NCBI GenBank assembly: GCA_964610315.1
Contig: CAZSVM010000016.1
Coordinates: 3,037-67,036 of the forward strand
Direction: 5' to 3'
DNA length: 64,000 nt
From: JAQVEM01 sp964610315
GTDB taxonomy: Bacteria > Actinomycetota > Humimicrobiia > Humimicrobiales > Humimicrobiaceae
Under the pieces are notes generated by a model. The model did no database searches. It saw only the letters and a list, made by a program, of their open reading frames with translations, and was not told the DNA's origin. Below are positions 9,177 through 17,827 of this stretch, piece after piece. Every line of letters starts with the position of its first letter. Within the stretch, counting starts at the first letter, position 1. A program made the translations under genes and the position numbers.

Positions 9177-10022
9177 ATGAAAATCATAATTTTAGGATCC
9201 GGTGGAAATTGTACTATTCCGTGGATTCTTTCAAAATCAAGAGTTTCTAAAGAGGCAAGACAGAAAGGTGGAAAATATGTCAGGACCTGTCCCTCTTTCT
9301 TTATTTATGACATAAATCTTTTAATAGAATCTCCGGAGACAATTTTTCAAACATTGGACAGAGAGAATATTCAAGATGTTGATTATCTTTTTTTGTCGCA
9401 CTCACACCCTGATCACACCTATGGGTTAAGATTTGTGCAAAGTCTTTTAGATTATCAAAAGATAAGACCAATTAAAGTTCTACCTCTTTATATGGGTGAG
9501 ATTGCTTTTGATAAATTTAGCAAGTTTTTTTATCCGTCAGTAATATATTTTTGGAAAAAAATGGGGCTGATAGAACCAAGATTAACTCATGATAAACAAA
9601 TAGTAGAATTAGGAGATATGAAAATAACTTGGTATTGTACCAACAAAGATAAAGGCGATGATAATTTTGCTTTCCTTTTTAAACAAAATAACAAAAAAGT
9701 GCTATTCGCTTTTGATGATGTATATGACTTAGAAATTAATCCGGAATTTTATAATCTTGATTTGTTGATTCATGAGTGCGGCTGGTTTGACTATAAACCA
9801 AATGGAGAAGTGCTGTTTTATAATCCAGGTAAGCGGTGGTCGGACGATATAAAATTTGACGAAACAATAGAGAGGATTAAAGAGCTTAGACCAAAAAAGA
9901 CAATCTTGGTTAATTTGGAAGAAATTTACGATCGAAGTTATGATGATTATTTGGATTTGCAAAATCAATATAAATCGCTGAATATTGAATTTGCATTTGA
10001 TGGAATGAAAATCGATTTGTGA
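9177..10022 (+). CDS. Metallo-beta-lactamase-fold hydrolase (PhnP/RNase Z-like)
   Basis: A 281-residue metal-dependent hydrolase. The zinc-ligand motif is H75-S-H77-P-D79-H80, with a later FAFDDV acidic ligand and HECGW near residue 200, as in the PhnP/RNase Z side of the superfamily. The N-terminus MKIIILGSGG is the typical first strand. Such proteins cleave phosphodiesters or nucleic acids, but the substrate cannot be told. There is no ribosome-binding site. The gene stands alone, flanked on both sides by structured non-coding DNA richer in G+C than the gene, so it was probably acquired laterally at the tRNA-Ser(GCU) 3' end (inference). Confidence 0.82.
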   Translation: MKIIILGSGGNCTIPWILSKSRVSKEARQKGGKYVRTCPSFFIYDINLLIESPETIFQTLDRENIQDVDYLFLSHSHPDHTYGLRFVQSLLDYQKIRPIKVLPLYMGEIAFDKFSKFFYPSVIYFWKKMGLIEPRLTHDKQIVELGDMKITWYCTNKDKGDDNFAFLFKQNNKKVLFAFDDVYDLEINPEFYNLDLLIHECGWFDYKPNGEVLFYNPGKRWSDDIKFDETIERIKELRPKKTILVNLEEIYDRSYDDYLDLQNQYKSLNIEFAFDGMKIDL

Positions 10023-10139
10023 AAGAGTTTGGCTATCACCCGCGAAAAATCTGGAATTGTCCTTTTCGTTTCCGCTTCACGACCAGGTGGGCGAAAGGGG
10101 AGTTCGGGTGGAATTCAGCCTGCTGAGCCAATCGCGTGC

Positions 10140-10157
10140 AAAATCAGTTCTGATTTT
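10140..10157 (+). terminator. Terminator-like hairpin downstream of the metallo-hydrolase gene
   Basis: AAAATCAG and CTGATTTT are perfect inverted repeats around TT, and the T run continues two bases further. A smaller hairpin, TCAGC-CT-GCTGA, lies just upstream. The whole 10023-10264 gap otherwise holds G+C-rich sequence without a convincing gene. Confidence 0.4.
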
Positions 10158-10264
10158 TTCAAATACCCACCGCCATGAAACTGCTAGTGTCTTTAGATTT
10201 AATATTTATTCTTATGAAATATCAGAGAAATGCTGGATAAGATATCTACATTTCTTTTCTGTTG

Positions 10265-10558
10265 CTAAAGAAAAAGATTATCGTCTCTTTTATCTATACG
10301 ATATTTAAAGATGTGGTAAATTGCCAGACAGATGCCACCAATTAAAGCTACTGCAAGAATCTCACTTATAATGAAAAACGGCCAGGCTGGAATATCTATG
10401 CCATTAACTGTATCCATGATTTCACCCCTATTCATAAGTATAGAAAAAGGAATCGCAAATAAAATGATAGGAGCTGAAAATCCGGCAAAACATATCCAAA
10501 GAATTTTTTGCATGTTTTTTAACTTTTTTTCCTTCATAGTTATAGTGGTTGTATTCAT
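10265..10558 (-). CDS. Small two-helix membrane protein
   Basis: A 97-residue protein with a charged N-terminus and two predicted membrane helices, around ILWICFAGFSAPIILFAIPF and FFIISEILAVALIGGICLAI, and a basic tail. It starts two bases after the stop of the PadR gene and has AAGGAAA before its ATG, so the two form an operon. The family is not recognised. PadR regulators are often encoded beside the small membrane proteins or transporters they control, so this is a likely target of the neighbouring regulator. Confidence 0.6.
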   Translation of the reverse strand: MNTTTITMKEKKLKNMQKILWICFAGFSAPIILFAIPFSILMNRGEIMDTVNGIDIPAWPFFIISEILAVALIGGICLAIYHIFKYRIDKRDDNLFL

Positions 10559-10560
10559 AA

Positions 10561-10956
10561 TTATTTCCTTTCTTGATTGTTTTCTATTAGATTATTTTTT
10601 TGAATAAGGTCAGCAACAACTGGATGCTGAAAAACCTGAATATTTCGGGAAATGAAATGGCTTAGAAGTTTTCGTCCGAAATCGGTTAGAAAAAAGTATC
10701 GACGGTCAGGTCCGGCATCAGATTGCTGCATTTCGCTATCAATTACCCCGGACTCCGCTAAACGGTAAAGAGCACGATAAATACTATTCTCATCAGCGTT
10801 AATGGTATTTTGGCTTAATTCAGCAAGGAGTCCTTTTATCTCACGGGGATAAGCTTTACGTCGAGATAACAGGAGGAGCAGCCAGAAGCTAAGAAGTCCC
10901 TTCTTGTATGTTTCTTCCCATTGGGTAAGTAGTGATTCAAGATTATTTTTATTCAT
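10561..10956 (-). CDS. PadR-family transcriptional regulator
   Basis: A 131-residue winged-helix DNA-binding protein. The core LSFWLLLLLSRRKAYPREIK, then NSIYRALYRLAESGVIDSEM and GPDRRYFFLTDFGRKLL, is the standard PadR arrangement of helix-turn-helix and wing. It lacks the long C-terminal dimerisation helix of larger members, so it belongs to the short (subfamily 2-like) group. It is first in a two-gene minus-strand operon and divergent from the carboxypeptidase gene. The palindrome at 10987-11007 is a likely binding site. PadR proteins are usually repressors released by a small ligand; the ligand is unknown here. Confidence 0.88.
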   Translation of the reverse strand: MNKNNLESLLTQWEETYKKGLLSFWLLLLLSRRKAYPREIKGLLAELSQNTINADENSIYRALYRLAESGVIDSEMQQSDAGPDRRYFFLTDFGRKLLSHFISRNIQVFQHPVVADLIQKNNLIENNQERK

Positions 10957-10986
10957 AAATATTCTCCATAAGTAAAATACATTTAG

Positions 10987-11007
10987 TATTATACTAATAG
11001 TATAATA
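10987..11007. promoter_or_regulatory. 21-base palindrome, candidate PadR operator
   Basis: TATTATACTA and TAGTATAATA are perfect 10-base inverted repeats around a single A. The site contains TATAAT on the plus strand and TATTAT/TATAAT-like boxes on the minus strand, so a bound protein would cover the promoter. It lies 30 bases upstream of the PadR start and about 90 bases upstream of the divergent carboxypeptidase gene. Binding by this PadR is inference from position and symmetry. Confidence 0.55.
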
Positions 11008-11095
11008 AATATGAATTATAATGTCAATAAATAATTGTTTTTTTATTGGTTAAATTAGTTTTATTTGAGAATAAGGATTTGTTAAAATAACAGCT

Positions 11096-12091
11096 ATGAA
11101 GCAAATTTACCCAGCAAAATTAAAAAGTGGAGATGAGATAAGAATTATTGCCCCGTCCCATTCAATGGCATTAATATCCAAGGAAGTTAGAGTAATTGCC
11201 AATCAACGTTTTTCGAATTTGGGCTTAAAACTAAGTTTTGGAAAACACATTGAAGAAAAAGATGATTTCGGGTCTTTGAGTATTGAATCCCGTGTTCAAG
11301 ATATACACGAGGCTTTTTCTGAAAAAAATGTTAAAGCGATTCTTCCGGTAATTGGCGGTTTTAATAGCAATCAATTATTAAAATACCTGAATTGGGAGCT
11401 TATAAAAAATAATCCGAAGATATTTTGCGGTTACTCCGATATCACAATTCTGAATAATGCTATTTTACAAAAAACCGGTTTGGTAAATTATTATGGACCT
11501 CATTATTCCAGTTTTGGACAAAAATTGTACTTTGAATATACCATGGGCTATTTCAAGAAATGCTTAATGCAGGAGAATGCCTTTGAAATAAAACCAAGTA
11601 AAGAATGGAGCGATGACCAATGGTATAAAAACCAGGAAAAAAGAATTTTAATAAAAAACAGTGGATGGAAAATAATTAATAACGGTATTGCAAAAGGCAC
11701 TATTATCGGAGGAAATTTAGGTACATTTAATTTATTACAGGGAACTAATTATTTTCCTGAAGTAGATCAATCTATCCTATTCCTGGAAGACGACGATATA
11801 GTCGGTGAATTTTCCGATGTTGAATTTGACAGGAATTTGCAATCAATAATTAATTTACCACAATTTAAATCTGTTGGCGGGATAGTAATCGGAAGGTTCC
11901 AAAAAGCAAGTAAAATGACAACAGAAAAAATTTCCAAAATTATTAAAACCAAAATGGAGTTAAACAGCTTGCCTGTTATAGCAGATGTCGATTTTGGTCA
12001 TACCGACCCTAAAATTACTTTCCCGATCGGTGGAGAAATAAGTCTAGAAGCCACTAGCAGGGAAGCAGTATTGAAAATATTAAGGCATTAA
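11096..12091 (+). CDS. S66 family LD-carboxypeptidase (LdcA/MccF-like)
   Basis: A 331-residue serine peptidase of family S66, which either trims the terminal D-Ala from murein tetrapeptides or, in MccF-like members, cleaves microcin C-type aminoacyl-nucleotides. The nucleophile region reads IFCGYSDITILNNA, the Glu region LFLEDDDIVGEF, and the His region FGHTDPKITFPIGG, so all three catalytic elements are present. The long insert and the FLEDDD/GHTDP style resemble MccF more than LdcA (inference). It is a single gene divergent from padR. Confidence 0.88.
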   Translation: MKQIYPAKLKSGDEIRIIAPSHSMALISKEVRVIANQRFSNLGLKLSFGKHIEEKDDFGSLSIESRVQDIHEAFSEKNVKAILPVIGGFNSNQLLKYLNWELIKNNPKIFCGYSDITILNNAILQKTGLVNYYGPHYSSFGQKLYFEYTMGYFKKCLMQENAFEIKPSKEWSDDQWYKNQEKRILIKNSGWKIINNGIAKGTIIGGNLGTFNLLQGTNYFPEVDQSILFLEDDDIVGEFSDVEFDRNLQSIINLPQFKSVGGIVIGRFQKASKMTTEKISKIIKTKMELNSLPVIADVDFGHTDPKITFPIGGEISLEATSREAVLKILRH

Positions 12092-12150
12092 AGAATATTT
12101 TCTACTCTGGTTTATGAGTAAAAATTTAAAAGTTGATATAAAAGAAATAA

Positions 12151-12849
12151 ATGAAATATAAAGCAATAATATTTGATTTATTCGGCACCCTGGTCGATAA
12201 TTTTTCATTCAAGAAGTATAAAAGTATGCTTTCAGATATGTCTCATATTCTGGAGGTCGAACCGGCAGAATTTATAAGTGGATGGATGGATTCATTTGAG
12301 ATGAGAGTGTTGGGAAAATTTAAAGGACCACAGGAAAATATAGAGTATATATGTGATAGAATGGGGAAAATAGTTGGTAAAGAACAAATTGAAAAGGCAG
12401 CAATTATTAGATCTGATTTCGATAAAAATGCATTAAAACCACGTAAAAATTATATAAAAGTTTTAAATAAATTAATTGACCTTGGCTATAAACTCGGTTT
12501 GATATCTGATTGCTCATATGAAATAGTAAGGACATGGAAAAATACAGAATTGGGTAAGATATTTGATAAACCTGTTCTTTCCGCTGAAATTGGAATTAAA
12601 AAGCCGGATATTAGAATTTATCAAATCGCATGTAAAAGATTAAATGTAGAACCCAACCAGTGTATTTATGTTGGTGATGGCAGCAGTAATGAATTGACCG
12701 GTGCTGCAATTGCAGGAATGACACTGATAAAAATACAAGCGCCGTATGAAATTGATGATGACACATATAAAATTGACGAGGATATAATGGAATGCAGGGT
12801 TATAAAAAGCATAGAAGAACTTTTGGATTTGGAGAATATTATGGAGTAG
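12151..12849 (+). CDS. HAD-superfamily hydrolase
   Basis: A 232-residue HAD hydrolase, probably a small-molecule phosphatase. Motif I is FDLFGTLVDN, with the nucleophile Asp; the second acidic position of the usual DxD is F, a pattern found in some haloacid-dehalogenase-type members. Motif II is LISDCS, motif III is the Lys in GIKKPD, and motif IV is VYVGDGSSNE. The cap is helical (C1 type). The last bases of the gene recur at 14527 behind the creatininase-family gene. Substrate unknown. Confidence 0.85.
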   Translation: MKYKAIIFDLFGTLVDNFSFKKYKSMLSDMSHILEVEPAEFISGWMDSFEMRVLGKFKGPQENIEYICDRMGKIVGKEQIEKAAIIRSDFDKNALKPRKNYIKVLNKLIDLGYKLGLISDCSYEIVRTWKNTELGKIFDKPVLSAEIGIKKPDIRIYQIACKRLNVEPNQCIYVGDGSSNELTGAAIAGMTLIKIQAPYEIDDDTYKIDEDIMECRVIKSIEELLDLENIME

Positions 12850-12953
12850 TAAAGAATTTAAAAGATACTGGTATGTAGATTTTTAATCGCGATAATGCAT
12901 TAATTAAAGGCTATCGAAAAATATACAAGTATGTCGCTTAGAAAAATAAAATT

Positions 12954-13640
12954 ATGGAAAAAGAAATAAAAAAGCAAATATATAATTATTATAATGAAAG
13001 GGCACCGGAGTATGATGAGATTTATACTATGGGGACCGGCCCGGCAAGTATACCTGACCCCTCTATATATAGACAAGAAGTTAAAACAGTATCTGAATTA
13101 ATTTGTAGATATGTGGGGAAAAATCATATTGATATAGCTTGTGGTACAGCTTTTTGGTTACCATTCTACTATCATAAGTGTACAGATATTACCTTAATTG
13201 ATCAAAGTGTTAACATGATTAAAGAGAGCAGAAAGAGAGTCGAAAGCTTGAATATTCAGCGGAAAGTTGAATTAATTCGTAAAAATATTCTAAACTATAA
13301 CTTCAAAAAGAGGTTTTATGATTCAGCTTTAATGAGTTTTCTTCTGAGTCACATAGATGATAATGAGGAGATTAAATTATTTAAAATGTTAAGACTTATG
13401 TTGAAGCCAGATGGTAATTTTATTTTACTGGATTCCGTTTGGACCGAAGAAAGATCAAAAGTTCGTAAAAAATTCGGCCTTCAGAAGAGAGCACTTAATA
13501 ATGGCAGAGAGTTTATGATTTTAAAAAAATATTTCACTGTAGAGGATTTTAAAAGTCTTTTTGATAATTATAAATTAAATTTAAAATTCGTTCATTCAGG
13601 TAGAGTATTTATAATCGGAATTGGTACTTTTTATAATTAA
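12954..13640 (+). CDS. Class I SAM-dependent methyltransferase
   Basis: A 228-residue methyltransferase. An N-terminal helix with YYNERAPEYDEIY leads to motif I, HIDIACGTAFWL, where SAM binds, and an acidic residue at the end of strand 2 (LIDQS). Motif IV is near SFLLSHIDD and the post-motif is PDGNFILLDSVW. The fold resembles the UbiE/COQ5-like group. The substrate cannot be inferred and neighbours give no clue. Confidence 0.82.
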   Translation: MEKEIKKQIYNYYNERAPEYDEIYTMGTGPASIPDPSIYRQEVKTVSELICRYVGKNHIDIACGTAFWLPFYYHKCTDITLIDQSVNMIKESRKRVESLNIQRKVELIRKNILNYNFKKRFYDSALMSFLLSHIDDNEEIKLFKMLRLMLKPDGNFILLDSVWTEERSKVRKKFGLQKRALNNGREFMILKKYFTVEDFKSLFDNYKLNLKFVHSGRVFIIGIGTFYN

Positions 13641-13767
13641 TAGAAGATGTTTTATCCCTCTTGTTATTTACGAAGATGGTGATTTGAAATCTTTAAGTAT
13701 CAGCTTTAATATTTGGATTAAATAATTAAAAGGAAAATCATTTTAAAAGGTACTAGGAAGGTAAACT

Positions 13768-14526
13768 ATGAGCCTATCATTAAAATTTGAGAATCTTACC
13801 TATCATGAAATAAAGGAAAAAATAATAAAGGGATGGCCTGCAATAATTCCCACGGGCTGTACTGAGCAGCAAGGACCGCATTTGCCGGTAGGATTTGATA
13901 CGTGGTTAATCGAGGTTGTATCCGAAGCTGCATCGGAGTATACATTAAAAAAATATAATATCAACTCCCTGGTATTGCCAGCATTACCTTTTGGTCCTAC
14001 ACCAGAACATCGCAACTATGGAAGTGGATATATTGATATACCTCAAGAACTTCACGAAAAACTGATTTATAATATGATGGTTTCGCTTAAGGAACAGGGC
14101 TTTAAAACTATTATTATCTTACAGGGTTGCGGAGGACATAATTTAGGTAAGAGTATCATTAAATTTAATAAGGAACAAACCAGTGAGGTTAAAGCATATC
14201 TCCCCACATTACCGTATAATGATATCTGGTGCAGGGTAGGTGATCCAAATGTTCCAGGTGGGCATGCGGATAGTTTCGCTACATCCATTGCCCTCTATCT
14301 TAAACCGGGAATGGTTAGAAAAGATAGGATTCCAGTACCTGAAAATAAAATTGTAGATTGGGAAGATCCAGAACTTGATTTCCGAAAATATTCTTCAACA
14401 GGCATTATAGGGGATGCGCAACATGCAAGTAAAGAGCTTGGGAAGAGACTCTGGGAAGAAGTTGTTAAAGAAGTTGCATTAATAATAAAGAAAATTGTTG
14501 AATTAAGCACATCTACAAGCTTTTAA
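13768..14526 (+). CDS. Creatininase-family protein with altered metal ligands
   Basis: A 252-residue protein of the creatininase/MftE-like amidohydrolase fold. It aligns at GCTEQQGPHLPVGFDT, FGPTPEHRNYGSGYI and GGHADSFATS. In classical creatininase, E34, H36, D45, H120 and E122 bind two metals. Here the first motif reads E-Q-Q instead of E-Q-H, and the later motif reads QGCGGH instead of NGHxxN, so at least H36 and H120 appear replaced. This may be a distinct subfamily rather than a dead enzyme. AGGAAGG is a good ribosome-binding site. A remnant of the HAD gene 3' end follows its stop. Confidence 0.75.
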   Translation: MSLSLKFENLTYHEIKEKIIKGWPAIIPTGCTEQQGPHLPVGFDTWLIEVVSEAASEYTLKKYNINSLVLPALPFGPTPEHRNYGSGYIDIPQELHEKLIYNMMVSLKEQGFKTIIILQGCGGHNLGKSIIKFNKEQTSEVKAYLPTLPYNDIWCRVGDPNVPGGHADSFATSIALYLKPGMVRKDRIPVPENKIVDWEDPELDFRKYSSTGIIGDAQHASKELGKRLWEEVVKEVALIIKKIVELSTSTSF

Positions 14527-14563
14527 ATTTGGAGAATATTCCGGGATAGTAAAAAAATTTAAG

Positions 14564-15556
14564 TTAATTCCTTGATTGAAGATATGAATTAATTAAATTA
14601 TCCATGAATTCATTATCTTTGGGATTGATTTTCTTTCGGGTTTCATCTTCATCAAACCAGTTAAGTACTTTTTTAATTCCTTCCGAGAAAGGAATGACTG
14701 CTTTGAATCCAGGAACGAAAGTTTTAATTTTTGTATTATCGAAGAGAACACTGTAGGCCTTATCTCCCCACAGGCCGGCACCGGTTTCGCTATCGTATTT
14801 CATTATAAAATCGGAAGGAATATGGATAATATTGGCTTTCATACCCACGGCACCGGCAATAATCTCATAGATTTGGTTCCAGGTTAATAATTCGTCTGAT
14901 GTGATATGAAATGCATGGCCGATGGCATGAACATTTCCCAGCAGTCCTACAAACCCTTTGGCAAAATCTTCGGAATGGGTGAGTACCCATAACGAGGTTC
15001 CATCTCCATGGACCACGATTTTCTTTTCTTTCTTAATCCGGTCAATCAGCCAGTATCCCCGCCAATCTCCAACAGCAATGGGAAATACATTGCGGTAAGT
15101 ATGTGAAGGGCGAACAATAGTTATAGGAAAGCCGTCCTGGCGATATTTTTGTAATAAATAATCTTCGCATGCTATTTTATTTTGGCTGTACTCCCATACA
15201 GGATTTGCCAGAGGTGTGGATTCGGTTATCCGCGGATCACTTAATGGTTTCTGATAAGCGGATGCAGAACTAATGAAAATGAATTGCTTTACTCTTCCCT
15301 TGAATATTTCATAATCCCGTTTGACATCATCCGGGATGAATGCAATCCAGTCGACAACTACATCAAAACCATAATCTCCGATAGCTCTAAGTGTTTCTTC
15401 CCGGTTATGAATATCTGCTTTTATTGAAGTAACACCAGGGATTTTTTCTTTGGTTATTCCCCGGTTTAGATGAAAAAGGTCTATGCCTTTTCCCAATGCC
15501 AGAAGGCTGCAGGATGTACTGATATTTCCCGTTCCTCCGATAAATAATACTCTCAT
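14564..15556 (-). CDS. NAD-dependent epimerase/dehydratase family protein
   Basis: A 330-residue extended short-chain dehydrogenase. The Rossmann motif is FIGGTGNIS near the N-terminus. The catalytic Ser and Tyr lie around ISSASAYQKP, and a second Y-x-x-x-K occurs in EYSQNKIACED. The C-terminal half forms the substrate domain, with the TSDELLTWNQIYEIIAGA pattern common in NAD-epimerase proteins that act on sugars or in CSP41/isoflavone-reductase-like members. The substrate is unknown. It is encoded alone on the minus strand with a TTGACT/TATAAT-like promoter upstream. Confidence 0.82.
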   Translation of the reverse strand: MRVLFIGGTGNISTSCSLLALGKGIDLFHLNRGITKEKIPGVTSIKADIHNREETLRAIGDYGFDVVVDWIAFIPDDVKRDYEIFKGRVKQFIFISSASAYQKPLSDPRITESTPLANPVWEYSQNKIACEDYLLQKYRQDGFPITIVRPSHTYRNVFPIAVGDWRGYWLIDRIKKEKKIVVHGDGTSLWVLTHSEDFAKGFVGLLGNVHAIGHAFHITSDELLTWNQIYEIIAGAVGMKANIIHIPSDFIMKYDSETGAGLWGDKAYSVLFDNTKIKTFVPGFKAVIPFSEGIKKVLNWFDEDETRKKINPKDNEFMDNLINSYLQSRN

Positions 15557-15597
15557 TTTTTGCTCTTCCTTTTATGCATTATATTTCTTAATTTCAA

Positions 15598-15624
15598 ATT
15601 ATATTATGGGTTTGTAAAAGTCAA
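15598..15624 (-). promoter_or_regulatory. Candidate promoter of the epimerase gene
   Basis: Read on the minus strand, TTGACT is followed after 15 bases by a perfect TATAAT, about 42 bases before the start codon. The spacer is shorter than the ideal 17. Confidence 0.4.
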
Positions 15625-15766
15625 TATACTTATCTTTTCTATTTAACGGATTTTAATGAGTATTAAAATTTGTTAGAATTAGAACAATTCGATTTTAGTA
15701 GAAGGAAGAAATTTATTACGGCATCTTAAGCTACCTTCTAAAATAAAACCTGAACCATAAGATTTT

Positions 15767-16978
15767 ATGTCTGAAGAAGTTCAAATCACTATAATCGGGG
15801 GAGGAGTGGTAGGCTGTGCCATAGCCTATGAGCTTTCCATTAAATCCAATCAGGATATAGTAGTAGTTGAGAAAAACAGTCAGATTAACGGCGAAAATCA
15901 ATCCTCCCGTAATTCGGGAGTTATACATGCAGGAGTTTATTATCCTAAAAGTAAGGGGCCGCTTAAGGCAAAACTATGTGTAGAGGGTAATGAAATGTTA
16001 TACCAATTTTGTGCCAGATATAATGTTCCTCATAAAAATACCGGTAAACTTATTGTAGCTACCGATGCCCTGGAGGAGGATTATCTGGAAGATGTGTATA
16101 TAACCGGGAAGGAAAACGGGGTACCGGGAATAAGAGTGCTTGATAAAAAAAATATATCGCAATATGAACCTAATGTAAGAGCAACCTCTGCATTATATGT
16201 GCCTACTTCAGGAATTGTCGAGCCTACCAGTCTGGTGGATAAATTTTTTAGAATTGCCCAATCCAACGGAGTAATGTTTCTGACCGGAAATGAAGTGGTT
16301 GAGATTAAACCTGAGAATGAAGGTTTTAGAGTTAAAATAAAATCAAACACCGAAACCGAGGATTTTAAAACCGGAATTATTATCAATGCAGCTGGCCTGT
16401 ACTCGGATGATATTGCTCTTATGGTAAATCCGGAAAGCCCTTACCGGATGGATCCGTTTAGAGGGGAATGGGTTAAATTTTATAAAAGTAAGAGAAAAGA
16501 TATTATTATGAATAGCTTAAGTGTTTATCCGGTGCCTTTTGGATATCTAAGCAATGGGGAAAAATTGAGAATACCTTTTAAAGAATTTCAGGAGAAATTT
16601 GACAGAGGAGAAATAAATAAGTCCCTGGGGGTACACTTAAGTCCAACTCTTGAAATAAAGGGAAACCAGTATATTATCAGTGATACGGTTATTGTTGGTC
16701 CGGCATATTCCAAACCGGCTAGCAGAGAAGATTACAGGCAGGTAAGAAAAGAAAGTTATTACCTGGATATGACAAAACCGTTTTTTCCCTACTTGGAGCT
16801 GGAAGATTTAACTCTTCACCAGGCTGGAATTAGAGCCAAACTAAAGGATTATTATGATTTTGTGATCGAAAGAGATAAAAGTTATCCCGGTTTTATAAAT
16901 CTGGTGGGGATAGATTCTCCCGGTCTTACTGCTTCACTATCTATAGCTAAATATGTAAAAGAATTAATTGAAAATTAG
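15767..16978 (+). CDS. lhgO: L-2-hydroxyglutarate dehydrogenase/oxidase (LhgO) family FAD protein
   Basis: A 403-residue FAD-dependent oxidoreductase of the DAO superfamily. The dinucleotide-binding motif is IIGGGVVGCAIAYELS at residues 8-23, followed by QSSRNSGVIHAGVYYP, the LhgO/L2HGDH signature. The C-terminal part has LHQAGIRAKLKD and IDSPGLTASLSIA. It oxidises L-2-hydroxyglutarate to 2-oxoglutarate, probably passing electrons to a membrane acceptor in an anaerobe (inference). It is a single gene on the plus strand. Other DAO-family oxidations are possible. Confidence 0.88.
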   Translation: MSEEVQITIIGGGVVGCAIAYELSIKSNQDIVVVEKNSQINGENQSSRNSGVIHAGVYYPKSKGPLKAKLCVEGNEMLYQFCARYNVPHKNTGKLIVATDALEEDYLEDVYITGKENGVPGIRVLDKKNISQYEPNVRATSALYVPTSGIVEPTSLVDKFFRIAQSNGVMFLTGNEVVEIKPENEGFRVKIKSNTETEDFKTGIIINAAGLYSDDIALMVNPESPYRMDPFRGEWVKFYKSKRKDIIMNSLSVYPVPFGYLSNGEKLRIPFKEFQEKFDRGEINKSLGVHLSPTLEIKGNQYIISDTVIVGPAYSKPASREDYRQVRKESYYLDMTKPFFPYLELEDLTLHQAGIRAKLKDYYDFVIERDKSYPGFINLVGIDSPGLTASLSIAKYVKELIEN

Positions 16979-17081
16979 ATTAATTTATAAAAAACTTTTA
17001 TTTTATTTTTTTTGTGATAATATTGCCAGATATAAAAATGGTTTTTTAAATATTGAATTAAAAGGATAAAAGGAAATAAAA

Positions 17082-17528
17082 GTGGAAGAAATTGAAAGAT
17101 GTATAGAATGTGGAAGAGTTTTAAAGGATAAAACCCACGAACCTTACTGCCAGAAGTGTGACGAGAAACTGGATAAACAATTCGATAATATTGAGGATAA
17201 TATTTTAATATATAGGGAGCTTCTGGATAGTGAAATAAAGATCCTTGAAAAATTTGATGACGAGGACATAAAGGACCTGTTTAAAAAAGCATATAAGAAA
17301 TTAGCAGGGGAAGAGGGCGGCTTAAAGAAGGAAAGTATAGTTGTTCTTAATAAACTGAAAAATTCATTTGGGTTAAACGAATCGGATATGGGTCTTGCTA
17401 AACTCCCGGATATAAAGGAAATTAAAAAAACCGAACCCAGGGATATATGTCCCGAATGCGGTAAGAAAATAAAGGATGATTTTAATCTATGTCCATACTG
17501 TGGTCATAAATTAAAAGATGATTTTTAA
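17082..17528 (+). CDS. Protein with N- and C-terminal zinc ribbons
   Basis: A 148-residue protein starting at GTG with AAAGGAAA about 8 bases before. Two zinc-ribbon knuckle pairs bracket a helical middle: CIECGR...CQKC at the N-terminus and CPECGK...CPYCGH at the C-terminus. The middle is lysine- and glutamate-rich. No catalytic motif is seen. Such proteins may act as adaptors; the specific function is unknown. Confidence 0.7.
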   Translation: MEEIERCIECGRVLKDKTHEPYCQKCDEKLDKQFDNIEDNILIYRELLDSEIKILEKFDDEDIKDLFKKAYKKLAGEEGGLKKESIVVLNKLKNSFGLNESDMGLAKLPDIKEIKKTEPRDICPECGKKIKDDFNLCPYCGHKLKDDF

Positions 17529-17827
17529 AACAAATTTAAATTTTGTTGAATACCAGTCTCTTTTTTTAAATATTAATATTCCCCAATGTAAAACACAACG
17601 GCAATACCAGTTAGGATGCATTCTTTTTAAATTGCGCAATTTTGGGATTTTTTATAAAGGGAATATAAAAGTTGCTGAGATTATTGATTATAATAAAGGT
17701 ACTAGAAATCAATTGTAATTTCAAATATATAATTATAATATAAATAATAATTTTTATATTGTTTTAATTTGTTTTTAATCTATTATTTAAGTATAATTTT
17801 TATTTTGTTAGACTTTTATTATAATTA

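Noticed and set aside
10057..10308. 83-codon plus-strand ORF after the metallo-hydrolase
   Set aside because: It runs through hairpins, has no ribosome-binding site or family pattern, and overlaps the 3' end of the small membrane protein gene.
17518..17718. 66-codon ORF overlapping the zinc-ribbon gene end
   Set aside because: It starts inside the upstream gene with no ribosome-binding site and shows no recognisable pattern; kept as non-coding.
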